Below are positions 1 to 5,853 of a DNA stretch of 9,674 nt, in pieces (position 1 is the stretch's first letter; every line of letters begins with the position of its first letter). The notes below the pieces were generated by a model, which saw only the letters and a list, made by a program, of their open reading frames with translations, did not search any database and had not been told where the DNA came from. Position numbers and translations under genes: made by a program. Origin of the DNA: Pseudomonadota bacterium (GTDB lineage Bacteria > Bdellovibrionota_B > Oligoflexia > Oligoflexales > Bin106); contig JAPOQT010000139.1 of the NCBI GenBank assembly GCA_026710525.1, positions 1 through 9,674 of the forward strand, given 5' to 3'.

Positions 1-1
1 A

Positions 2-142
2 AAGCAAGCTGAGGACGCTGGGCTTATTGTCATCAGTGCCTTTGGTAGTGATTCTTTCTCATTATCTAAATGTATGAATAAATTTGACTTTCAACCAAAA
101 ATTTTTCAACTGCCGGAAGGCACTGATGATACAAAAAAATAA
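2..142 (+). CDS. C-terminal fragment of an unidentified protein (5' end outside window)
   Basis: Frame 2 stays open from the left edge to a TAA at 140-142 and gives 46 residues, beginning KQAEDAGLIVISAFGSDSF and ending TDDTKK. The stretch GLIVISAFGSDSF reads like a buried strand plus loop of a soluble domain, and the tail is polar. I do not recognise the family, and 46 residues are too few to assign one. A weak TACC/GGTA hairpin followed by a run of T (about 150-177) lies just downstream and could end transcription. The reading frame is probable, not certain, because no start is visible. Confidence 0.5.
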   Translation, partial: KQAEDAGLIVISAFGSDSFSLSKCMNKFDFQPKIFQLPEGTDDTKK

Positions 143-372
143 AGCACTTACCTTAAGTATGGGGTATTAGCTTTTTTCTGTACAGCCTGTCTTTGCTCTC
201 TTACCTCATGCTAGATCATTTATCTGGAAATCTGATCACTTGTCATCCGTTGAGCAGTCTGTTATTTTTTTTAATTAACAATATCATCGTGATGATAGTA
301 TTTTTTGGCATCATTTCTCAGATGATACTATTGACAGTAAAACAAGTAAAATCAGATTTAAGATGTGCTGTC

Positions 373-394
373 CACATCAACCTTAATTGATGTG
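373..394. repeat. 8-bp perfect inverted repeat CACATCAA / TTGATGTG
   Basis: The arms at 373-380 and 387-394 match perfectly around a 6-nt loop, CCTTAA. The position, about 65-90 bases past the stop of the 460-1989 gene, would suit a transcript-end hairpin, but no T-run follows on either strand. It could instead be a protein-binding dyad. Confidence 0.4.
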
Positions 395-413
395 ATACCA
401 CCCTGGAAATTTT

Positions 414-429
414 GAGTTAAAATTAACTC
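414..429. repeat. AT-rich dyad GAGTTAA-AA-TTAACTC just beyond a stop codon
   Basis: Seven-base arms at 414-420 and 423-429 are separated by two A residues. On the minus strand the dyad lies about 30 bases after the stop of the cysteine-rich lipoprotein gene and is followed by AAAATTT, so it is not a canonical Rho-independent terminator. It may protect a 3' end or bind a protein. Confidence 0.35.
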
Positions 430-459
430 TGCCATGTTAAAATCAGGATCTTAAATCAT

Positions 460-1989
460 TTAGCGATACCGAGCACACACATCAACTCCCGTTTCATCAA
501 ATCCGCCAAACTCTGCTTCATACAAAGAGCCTTCGTCTCCTGAAAACAAGGGGAAACACTCGCTCACGTAGTTGTTACCATCTTTGCGCGGTAAACAGTA
601 CTGATCAATTGACTGGCTGGTTGCCTTATAGGTAAAGATCATTGAGCGCCCTAGGACTCCGAGAATATCTGCCATATGAGCCGACGTTTTTCTGAGTTCT
701 TGGGACTCGTGACGCGACAGTTGTTTGGGAGTAAAGAGACTGGCGTACTCTTTTTCAATAACCCCTGGTGAACTATCTTGTAATTTATTCGCAAGATAAA
801 AAGAAATAAATGGCAACACCACAAAAGCACCATATTTGACTGCCGGATGAGATTCACTCGTCGCCTTGAGGATAATCACGTTTCCACCAGCTCCCAGCAT
901 TACCCCAGGAAACCAGTCAATAAGAAAGTCAAGACCCTCCTTGTTATCCATAATCGTGGTCGGAACTTCAATTTGTTGCCGAATCATCTCCTGACAATAG
1001 TTAGCCGGTAAAAATGAGTTAATATCAGCTAAAAAATCACTCTTTTGCTGATCCCTAATAGTATTAAACACAGCACCCGAACCTGTTACTGAAATCAAAT
1101 GCTTCGTATTTAAGGTTTTGTTAACCACAGGCACCTTAAACAGGTCCTTGCTCAAACGTTTTGGCACCACCCGGTTAAACATGGTAAGAGAACGAGGAGA
1201 AAATATTGACGCAAAAAAACTACCAGTCCCAATACCATGAAATACCTTAGAACTCCTATTTTTTTGAGTCACTAGGTATCGCTCATATTTCAGATGCTGA
1301 GCGAGTGCTAACGATTGGGCTTCACCCATATATAGCTTAGAGCTCGTTAAGAGCAATGGGGCTCGCTTTTTTTTCAGTAGCTCATACTGGTCACAAGATT
1401 CACCGTTATCGCACTGTAAGTGTGCTTGATATGTTTGCTCACATGAGTGTTTCATGGCGTCAGGAATCACAGGACAACTATTCTCGAGAACTGACACCAT
1501 GGTACACTCATGCCGGGATGAATAACCGGTGGGTAAATGAACATCTGAAGGCGAGTCAGCGGCACAATACTTTTTGAACTCTCCTAATGTTGGACATCTT
1601 TTTCGTAAAACCTCGTAAATCACGCAAAGTGATTCGCCAGGAGTTGATAAAAAAGATGATACGCAGTGCTCAGGTTTTTGATGCTCTAAAAAACAGCTTG
1701 ACTCTTCACCTTCAGCCCCACAAGTCTTTTCCACCCCAAGGGGTACTGATGCATCACAGGTCACAAATTCATAAGTGTTAGGCCTTGGGCCATAAGTTAA
1801 ATAAAGGCTGTATTTTTCTGTTGCCAAACTATTCAAGGAGGTAATTTCAAGCTGATCAACAGGGTCACTCTGATGACTCGGATGCTTACAACTCACTAAA
1901 CAAGCTAATATCATCACGGCAACTGATGACCAGCACCAGTAAGGCAAGCCAAAACAACTGTTTTCACTATGGACGCAGCAAGCTACCAT
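460..1989 (-). CDS. Unknown cysteine-rich lipoprotein with CX9C array
   Basis: The product is 509 residues of unknown function. It starts at ATG 1989, with a weak AAGAG 7 nt upstream. The N-terminus has a hydrophobic core followed by the lipobox LVSC, so Cys34 should be lipidated (Cys30 is a second, poorer option). Residues 78-199 hold 12 cysteines at 78, 90, 99, 109, 122, 132, 142, 162, 172, 183, 193 and 199. Five gaps are exactly CX9C (99-109, 122-132, 132-142, 162-172, 183-193) and one is CX10C (172-183). Two segments look like diverged copies of one unit: CVIYEVLRKRC-P and CTMVSVLENSC-P. The C-terminal 300 residues contain a Gly-rich hydrophobic segment (about 361-374), another (about 386-400), and only four scattered cysteines. 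The gene stands alone and diverges from the gene at 2246. The cysteine layout implies disulfides formed in the periplasm or at the surface. I do not recognise the family. Confidence 0.85.
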   Translation of the reverse strand: MVACCVHSENSCFGLPYWCWSSVAVMILACLVSCKHPSHQSDPVDQLEITSLNSLATEKYSLYLTYGPRPNTYEFVTCDASVPLGVEKTCGAEGEESSCFLEHQKPEHCVSSFLSTPGESLCVIYEVLRKRCPTLGEFKKYCAADSPSDVHLPTGYSSRHECTMVSVLENSCPVIPDAMKHSCEQTYQAHLQCDNGESCDQYELLKKKRAPLLLTSSKLYMGEAQSLALAQHLKYERYLVTQKNRSSKVFHGIGTGSFFASIFSPRSLTMFNRVVPKRLSKDLFKVPVVNKTLNTKHLISVTGSGAVFNTIRDQQKSDFLADINSFLPANYCQEMIRQQIEVPTTIMDNKEGLDFLIDWFPGVMLGAGGNVIILKATSESHPAVKYGAFVVLPFISFYLANKLQDSSPGVIEKEYASLFTPKQLSRHESQELRKTSAHMADILGVLGRSMIFTYKATSQSIDQYCLPRKDGNNYVSECFPLFSGDEGSLYEAEFGGFDETGVDVCARYR

Positions 1990-2054
1990 GAATTTCTCTT
2001 ACTTCCAAAACCAACATCAACCCCAAGATATTATCCACCACCACATATCGTCTT

Positions 2055-2092
2055 TATGCCAAAGAAACTTGAAGCTGTCACTACTTGGCATA
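2055..2092. repeat. Inverted repeat TATGCCAA-22 nt-TTGGCATA
   Basis: Perfect 8-bp arms at 2055-2062 and 2085-2092 have centres 30 bp apart, about three helical turns, which suits a dimeric or looping DNA-binding protein. It sits between two divergent genes and covers the -24 box of the sigma-54-like promoter. Confidence 0.4.
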
Positions 2093-2102
2093 GATATTGC
2101 TT
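2085..2102 (+). promoter_or_regulatory. Candidate sigma-54 (RpoN) promoter
   Basis: TTGGCATAGATATTGCTT matches the RpoN consensus TGGCACG-N4-TTGCW at TGGCA, TTGC and W. The invariant GG (2087-2088) and GC (2099-2100) are 12 bases apart, as required. The two mismatches fall at the less conserved C and G. Transcription would start near 2112, in the right direction for the gene at 2246. The -24 element is also the right arm of a perfect inverted repeat. The match is good but single, and chance occurrence is possible. Confidence 0.45.
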
Positions 2103-2245
2103 GGAGAGTAATCATAAAGTAGGTGCTCTGATCTCCTACTACTGACTAAGTGATTCATCTCATGAAACTTGGTTCTTCAGAGATAAGGTTACTGATCTAT
2201 AGTATCTTTGTTGGTTCCCCGCTTTTTTTCTCCTCGAGGTCAGTT

Positions 2246-3136
2246 ATGCGTTTTGTCAGCTGTGTTTTTATTATGCTTAGTTGCTCGCTGTTTCTCAGTA
2301 ATATTAGTATAGCAGCGGTAAAATTTCTTCCTGAAGGCTTATTTGTCGCCACAGGTGATCGAATATATTTGAATAAGCCCCCCATTTCCCTCAATACACT
2401 GCCGACTTGGCAAGGTTATTATCTACCAGATTCTGGGTTAACCTTAAAAATGGAAGGAAAGCGTGAAAAAATCGATCTTGGCACCAAAGTTCTTAGGTTT
2501 AAACCATCTCTGATCGTGAGAACACTCCGGTGGACCGAACCCATTGATCATATCAGGAAAAAATCATTTATCGCGGCCCTGAAAGAGGAGTTTACTCAAA
2601 ATAATCCCCTCAATCATTTTCAGATACTGGGGGCACAATTAATTAACTACCCCCCATCAAATCAAGACGAACCAACACCAGCACAAAAGAAAAAACCAGC
2701 CCTATTAGTCTATTCCAGTTACGTCTCTCATCATCAGAATATGATCCAAATTCATATGTTGGTTGCCGGCAAAAAAGAACAATACGCTATGACCTACACT
2801 GATCATGATCGACTCTTTCGCTCTGATCATAAGAGAGCTCAACATGCCTGGAACACTCTCTATTCGCTCCGCTATGATGGCGAACCTATGGCTCGTTATG
2901 CCAAGCTAAAAATAGCTTTTTCCCTTGGCATGGTGATGTTCTTATTGATGTTTCTCCCTTTTTTCGTGGCCAAGCTCAAAGATCGACGAACCCTCAAACT
3001 TTACCTTCGTCGCATCAAACGAGAACAAGTAAAACACATGTCACAAGCAAAAAAGAAAGCCAAGCAGAAAAGGAAAACACAAGAGCTGTTCGGCAAATAT
3101 CCCGTAAAAACCCCTATATTCAACCTAAGCGACTAA
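2246..3136 (+). CDS. Unknown exported protein with C-terminal membrane anchor
   Basis: I chose ATG 2246, preceded by GAGG (2236-2239) at 6 nt, because it yields a clean signal peptide: MRF, a hydrophobic core, then SIAA before Val25. The GTG at 2150 or ATG at 2162 would add 28-32 residues ahead of it. The 296-residue product has a periplasmic domain (about 25-220), one predicted membrane span (about 222-243, rich in Phe/Leu/Met), and a cytoplasmic tail of about 50 residues dense in Lys and Arg, including KKKAKQKRK. Near the end of the outer domain, the pattern LVAGKKEQYAMTYTDHDRLF followed by AWNTLYSLR vaguely recalls the last strands and helix of PsbP/Mog1-like domains. That is a guess from shape, not an assignment. 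The topology suggests signalling or scaffolding across the inner membrane, with the basic tail able to contact nucleic acid, lipid or ribosomes. A strong terminator follows. Confidence 0.8.
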   Translation: MRFVSCVFIMLSCSLFLSNISIAAVKFLPEGLFVATGDRIYLNKPPISLNTLPTWQGYYLPDSGLTLKMEGKREKIDLGTKVLRFKPSLIVRTLRWTEPIDHIRKKSFIAALKEEFTQNNPLNHFQILGAQLINYPPSNQDEPTPAQKKKPALLVYSSYVSHHQNMIQIHMLVAGKKEQYAMTYTDHDRLFRSDHKRAQHAWNTLYSLRYDGEPMARYAKLKIAFSLGMVMFLLMFLPFFVAKLKDRRTLKLYLRRIKREQVKHMSQAKKKAKQKRKTQELFGKYPVKTPIFNLSD

Positions 3137-3191
3137 GGCTGGGTCGTAGGAGGATTTGCGTTAATCAGCCCATCATGGCTGGTATATTCCT

Positions 3192-3224
3192 AAAGCCCTG
3201 GAGCAACACCTCCAGGGCTTTTTT
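3192..3224 (+). terminator. Strong Rho-independent terminator after the 2246-3136 gene
   Basis: The 12-bp arms AAAGCCCTGGAG (3192-3203) and CTCCAGGGCTTT (3210-3221) close a 6-nt loop, CAACAC, and run into T6 (3219-3224). This is a textbook intrinsic terminator. It separates the upstream gene from the fur promoter. Confidence 0.9.
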
Positions 3225-3246
3225 ATGACCATAATAAAAAAGAGCC

Positions 3247-3275
3247 TTGTTGATAACACTCATACACTCTATAAT
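3247..3275 (+). promoter_or_regulatory. Sigma-70 promoter for fur
   Basis: A perfect -10 box TATAAT (3270-3275) lies 17 bp after TTGTTG (3247-3252), a 3/6 match to TTGACA. It starts just past the upstream terminator, and transcription would begin near 3282. The spacer begins with ATAACACTCAT, which shares TGATAA (3251-3256) with half of a Fur box. Full Fur-box symmetry is absent, so autoregulation is only possible. Confidence 0.6.
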
Positions 3276-3366
3276 CCTAAAGAAATGAGTTTTGCTCTCA
3301 TGTCCTTGGCATTGGATGAGCTGTTTTGTTGAAGCCTCCGACATTATATTGATCGAAAGTCTCATT

Positions 3367-3936
3367 ATGACACACCCACCTCACCAGCGAGCCAACGACA
3401 CAGCTCACCAAGAACCTGAACATCAGGCACCAACAACCAGGAAAGGCCAAAAACAAGATCAAAATCAGGTTAATCATACGGAAAAAAAATTAATTATGCA
3501 CAAAATGGAGCTTTTTTTAACCAATAATATCCTCAAAAAAACCAAAACAAGACAACTTATTTTAGAGTATTTTCTCAGTCTCAATAAAGGCGATCATGTG
3601 AGCGCTGAAAATATTCACCAGGATCTTAGAAAACAAGGCTACCGATTAGCGCTAGCCACTATCTACCGGAACATTGGTCTCCTGGTTGAAGCGGGCATTC
3701 TTGAACAGCATAACTTTCAGATGAAAAATGCTGTTTATGAAGTGAAGTATCCCAGCATGCATCACGATCACCTGGTATGCCTTGACTGTGGTGACATTAA
3801 AGAGTTTGAAGATCTCGACATAGAAAAAAAACAGATCCTGATCTCAAATCAATTAGGATTTGAGCTCGTTTCTCACAAACTAGAGTTATTTGGCCGCTGT
3901 GTTCAGGATGATTGTGCTGGTGCTAAAAATAGCTAA
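3367..3936 (+). CDS. fur: Fur-family ferric uptake regulator with long N-terminal extension
   Basis: This is a cytoplasmic metal-dependent repressor that controls iron homeostasis genes. From ATG 3367 it has 189 residues. About 45 residues rich in His, Gln, Asn and Pro precede the winged-helix domain, whose recognition helix is around ALATIYRNIGLLVEAG (95-110). The dimerisation and metal domain carries HHDH (132-135), CLDC (138, 141), Glu153 at the E. coli Glu108 position, His170 in HKLELFGRC, and Cys178/Cys183 spaced as CX4C. All E. coli Fur ligands are therefore present, and the Glu favours Fur over PerR. Start choice is open. ATG 3367 has a weak GAAAG 7 nt upstream, TTG 3292 stays in frame and would give 214 residues, and ATG 3496 would give 146 residues, the usual Fur length. 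It is monocistronic and converges on the GDSL genes with a 7-base gap. Confidence 0.93.
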   Translation: MTHPPHQRANDTAHQEPEHQAPTTRKGQKQDQNQVNHTEKKLIMHKMELFLTNNILKKTKTRQLILEYFLSLNKGDHVSAENIHQDLRKQGYRLALATIYRNIGLLVEAGILEQHNFQMKNAVYEVKYPSMHHDHLVCLDCGDIKEFEDLDIEKKQILISNQLGFELVSHKLELFGRCVQDDCAGAKNS

Positions 3937-3951
3937 CTTTATTTCAGTTAG
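3925..3951 (-). terminator. Short hairpin overlapping both convergent stop codons
   Basis: CTAACT (3933-3938) and AGTTAG (3946-3951) pair around a 7-nt loop and cover the TAA of fur and the TGA of the GDSL gene. Read leftward, three bases separate it from T5 (A run at 3925-3929), so it may be a weak terminator for the GDSL operon. Read rightward there is no T-run, so fur transcripts may read into the GDSL gene in antisense. Confidence 0.4.
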
Positions 3952-4792
3952 ATGAACCTTGTTTGGTGAGAAAAGTATAAAAGTTTTTAGCAATGACTTC
4001 ATGACCTTGTTTATTAGGATAAACATCACCGTCATGAATGAGGTTCTTCTGACCCGTAACACCTTTGAGAATATCAGACCACAGAGGTATTGAGTGTTTT
4101 TGGGCCACTGATATGAAAGTGTTATGGAATTTATTCAATATCTGTTCATCAATTGAAATATTTGTCCCAGAATTTTTGGGTAGTTGTACGCCGGCTATCA
4201 TCACTTCGACACCTTTCTTTTTGCTCCTCCCAACCATGGCATGTAAAGCGATTTCCAGGGGGTTAATATTGAACAAAGTTTTATCTACTTCATCCGAACC
4301 CGTTCCTTGGATTAAATCTAAACCATTATTCACACCGAGAGCCAGGAAAATATGAGTGGCATTTGATGACTCACCGGCAAAATATTTTTCTAACTCTACA
4401 ATACCATTTTCGGCTCTCAACTCTACCACACTACGATTGTCCATTGTCACATTGTAGCCTTGAGCTTTGAGCATTACCTCAGTTAAGTGAGGATATGCTT
4501 CTTCTTTGCTAGCCAACAGATGTCCTGCCGATAGGGAGTCCCCCAACACCAGTATACGCGCAGGGTGATCTTTAGTAATAATGGCTGGCGCTTCAGTGGA
4601 ATTAAGATCTGACTGCTCCTCGCCTGTTTGATCATCACTTTTTTGAGAGCTCCTAAGCTCCTCGCTGTCCTCAGGCGGAGAACACGACACAATAACAACC
4701 GACATGACTAGCATCAAAACTAAGTAAACATACCTGCCCTGCAGCCGGTTTAACAGTAACGCAAGTTCTTTCATGGGAAAAATATGGAGCAC
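3944..4792 (-). CDS. SGNH/GDSL-family lipoprotein, catalytic Asp/His lost (distal paralogue)
   Basis: The product is 282 residues, starting at GTG 4792 with GAGG 8 nt upstream. The signal peptide ends in lipobox IVSC, so Cys37 would be lipidated, followed by an acidic Ser/Asp/Glu-rich linker (38-70). The SGNH hydrolase domain resembles TesA. Block I is LVLGDSLSAG with Ser86 as nucleophile. The block III equivalent is GVNNG (153-157), with Asn155 at the oxyanion-hole position and Asn replacing the usual Asp at 156. In block V, where TesA and the neighbouring paralogue have D-x-x-H-P-N, this protein reads DGDVYPN (254-260), so Gly255 and Tyr258 stand at the Asp and His positions. Esterase or thioesterase activity by the standard triad is therefore doubtful. 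A binding or accessory role is possible. It lies 52 nt downstream of its paralogue, most likely in one operon. Confidence 0.9.
   Translation of the reverse strand: MLHIFPMKELALLLNRLQGRYVYLVLMLVMSVVIVSCSPPEDSEELRSSQKSDDQTGEEQSDLNSTEAPAIITKDHPARILVLGDSLSAGHLLASKEEAYPHLTEVMLKAQGYNVTMDNRSVVELRAENGIVELEKYFAGESSNATHIFLALGVNNGLDLIQGTGSDEVDKTLFNINPLEIALHAMVGRSKKKGVEVMIAGVQLPKNSGTNISIDEQILNKFHNTFISVAQKHSIPLWSDILKGVTGQKNLIHDGDVYPNKQGHEVIAKNFYTFLTKQGSSN
4448..4489 (-). repeat. 42-bp identical tract shared by the GDSL paralogues (copy A)
   Basis: The bases from CACATTGTAG to GTTAAGTG are identical to 5361-5402, including synonymous sites. They encode part of the helix after block I (within PHLTEVMLKAQGYNV). 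The flanking sequence is clearly more diverged. Confidence 0.85.
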
Positions 4793-4833
4793 AGCATCAA
4801 CCTCAAATAAATGTTATCAAGAACACTCTATAT

Positions 4834-4847
4834 TAATATCGATATTA
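4834..4847. repeat. 14-bp perfect palindrome TAATATCGATATTA between the GDSL genes
   Basis: It is self-complementary over all 14 bases and overlaps the TAA stop of the upstream GDSL gene (4845-4847). With no loop it is more likely a dyad for a protein, or chance in AT-rich DNA, than an RNA hairpin. Confidence 0.35.
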
Positions 4848-5780
4848 TATTGGCGGCCCTTGTTTGGTTAAAAAGGTGTAGAAGTTACGAGCCATAATCT
4901 TATGTCCTTTTTGATTAGGATGAAGAGCATCAGCACTATTTAAATTGAGTTCACCAATAACGCCTTGTAGGAGGTTTGGCCAGAGAGGAATCGAGTGTTT
5001 TTTGGCCACAACTGAAAAAATACCATGAAAACGCATAAACACACCCCCATCCAGGAGAGTGATCGCCGGAGGAATGGAAGGTATTTGCACCCCAGCAATC
5101 ATCACTTTAGCCCCTTGCCTTTGACTGATATGAACCATCGTATCTAAAGCCAACTCCAGATTGGCAATCTTTACATGGAGTGGGGAAGCCCGATAAGAGA
5201 ACATGGTATTTGTCATTTTTTCGAGAATATCTAAACCATTATTGGCTCCTAAGGCCAGGAAAACATGAGTAACATTGGATGCTCCATCGGCGAAATATTT
5301 TCTTAGCTCTGCAACAGCACCTTCGGCTCTCAACCCTTTTATACTACGATTATCCATTTCCACATTGTAGCCTTGAGCTTTGAGCATTACCTCAGTTAAG
5401 TGGGGGTATGCTTCTTCTTTACTAGCCAGTAAATACCCTGAAGTGAGAGAGTCACCCAACAGTAGTATGCGGACTGGCTGATTTTTGCTAATAATAATGG
5501 CTGGATTCGAATTAAGAGTCAGTTGCTGAGGATCAGCAGAACCAGAATCACTATTTGGTTCAGATTCAACATTGCCATCAGCACCAGTCTTCTGAGGCTC
5601 AGGACTCTGCTGTTGCTCTTGATCGCCACTACTTCGCTGCAAAAAGGGCTGGTCAAAACCCTCAGGCAGATAACAGGATACTATGCCCCCAAATATGATC
5701 AGCATCAAGCCTAACGAACAACATTTTCTCTGCAGCCATAAACCTAAAAGCAACAAAGATTCTATAGAAACATGGAACAC
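4845..5780 (-). CDS. SGNH/GDSL-family esterase lipoprotein with intact triad (proximal paralogue)
   Basis: The likely start is GTG 5780, not ATG 5795. It has GAGG 9 nt upstream, and its first codons (GTG TTC CAT GTT) line up with those of the neighbouring paralogue (GTG CTC CAT ATT). This gives 311 residues. The signal peptide ends in lipobox IVSC (Cys36), then a Gln/Pro/Ser/Gly-rich linker runs to about residue 92. The SGNH domain follows: LLLGDSLTSG with Ser111, GANNG (D to N in block III), and DALHPN with Asp284 and His287. The triad is complete. TesA-like enzymes cleave acyl esters or thioesters. Here the lipid anchor puts the activity in the periplasm or at the cell surface, substrate unknown. 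The hydrolase domain is very similar to the downstream copy, including a 42-base identical DNA tract, so the pair arose by tandem duplication. Confidence 0.92.
   Translation of the reverse strand: MFHVSIESLLLLGLWLQRKCCSLGLMLIIFGGIVSCYLPEGFDQPFLQRSSGDQEQQQSPEPQKTGADGNVESEPNSDSGSADPQQLTLNSNPAIIISKNQPVRILLLGDSLTSGYLLASKEEAYPHLTEVMLKAQGYNVEMDNRSIKGLRAEGAVAELRKYFADGASNVTHVFLALGANNGLDILEKMTNTMFSYRASPLHVKIANLELALDTMVHISQRQGAKVMIAGVQIPSIPPAITLLDGGVFMRFHGIFSVVAKKHSIPLWPNLLQGVIGELNLNSADALHPNQKGHKIMARNFYTFLTKQGPPI
5361..5402 (-). repeat. 42-bp identical tract shared by the GDSL paralogues (copy B)
   Basis: This is the partner of 4448-4489. The two copies are 913 bp apart in direct orientation and could mediate deletion or gene conversion between the two genes. 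Confidence 0.85.
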
Positions 5781-5853
5781 GACATGCACCCTCATAATAT
5801 GTCAGAAAAACACCTGAATTATCGATCGACAATTTTAAAGTTTATTTGAGTAT

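Larger units (their letters stand above)
143..459. other. Non-coding stretch of about 320 bases with short dyads
   Basis: I see no convincing gene here. A TTG-initiated frame at 193-390 encodes a hydrophobic 65-residue peptide but lacks a ribosome binding site and a recognisable domain. The region holds TATCATC-GT-GATGATA (282-297), a repeat of GATGATA(G/C)TAT at 291-301 and 321-331, CACATCAA-6 nt-TTGATGTG (373-394), and GAGTTAA-AA-TTAACTC (414-429). The last two lie beyond the stop of the cysteine-rich lipoprotein gene, but neither is followed by a clear U-tract on either strand. Confidence 0.5.
1990..2245. promoter_or_regulatory. Divergent control region between the 460-1989 and 2246-3136 genes
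   Basis: It holds the inverted repeat TATGCCAA / TTGGCATA (2055-2062 and 2085-2092, 22-nt spacer), a sigma-54-like promoter (2085-2102), and a small hairpin AGTAGG-11 nt-CCTACT (2118-2140). No good sigma-70 promoter for the leftward gene stands out. The GTG at 2150 could extend the rightward gene, but this gives a worse signal peptide than the start at 2246. Confidence 0.45.

Noticed and set aside
94..108. Motif AAAAATTTTTCAAC shared with the region near 7990
   Set aside because: It is low-complexity A/T sequence and lies in coding DNA at the first site, so chance is the simplest explanation.
282..331. GATGATA repeats and a dyad that looked like a short CRISPR-type or operator array
   Set aside because: There are only two or three short copies with unequal spacing and no unique spacers of equal length.
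193..390. Hydrophobic 65-residue frame on the plus strand that could be a small membrane protein
   Set aside because: It starts with TTG, has no ribosome binding site, and its hydrophobicity follows from T-rich DNA.
1356..1781. Two plus-strand frames inside the cysteine-rich lipoprotein gene
   Set aside because: They are shadows of a 509-codon gene with a lipobox and a regular cysteine pattern on the other strand.
3251..3275. Fur box in the fur promoter
   Set aside because: Only TGATAA matches. The inverted half is missing, so autoregulation is not supported by sequence.
3165..3365. Minus-strand 66-residue frame across the terminator and the fur promoter
   Set aside because: It overlaps a strong terminator and a promoter on the plus strand and has no recognisable domain or initiation site.
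4065..4355. Plus-strand 96-residue frame inside the distal GDSL gene
   Set aside because: The opposite frame is clearly an SGNH protein with a paralogue next to it.
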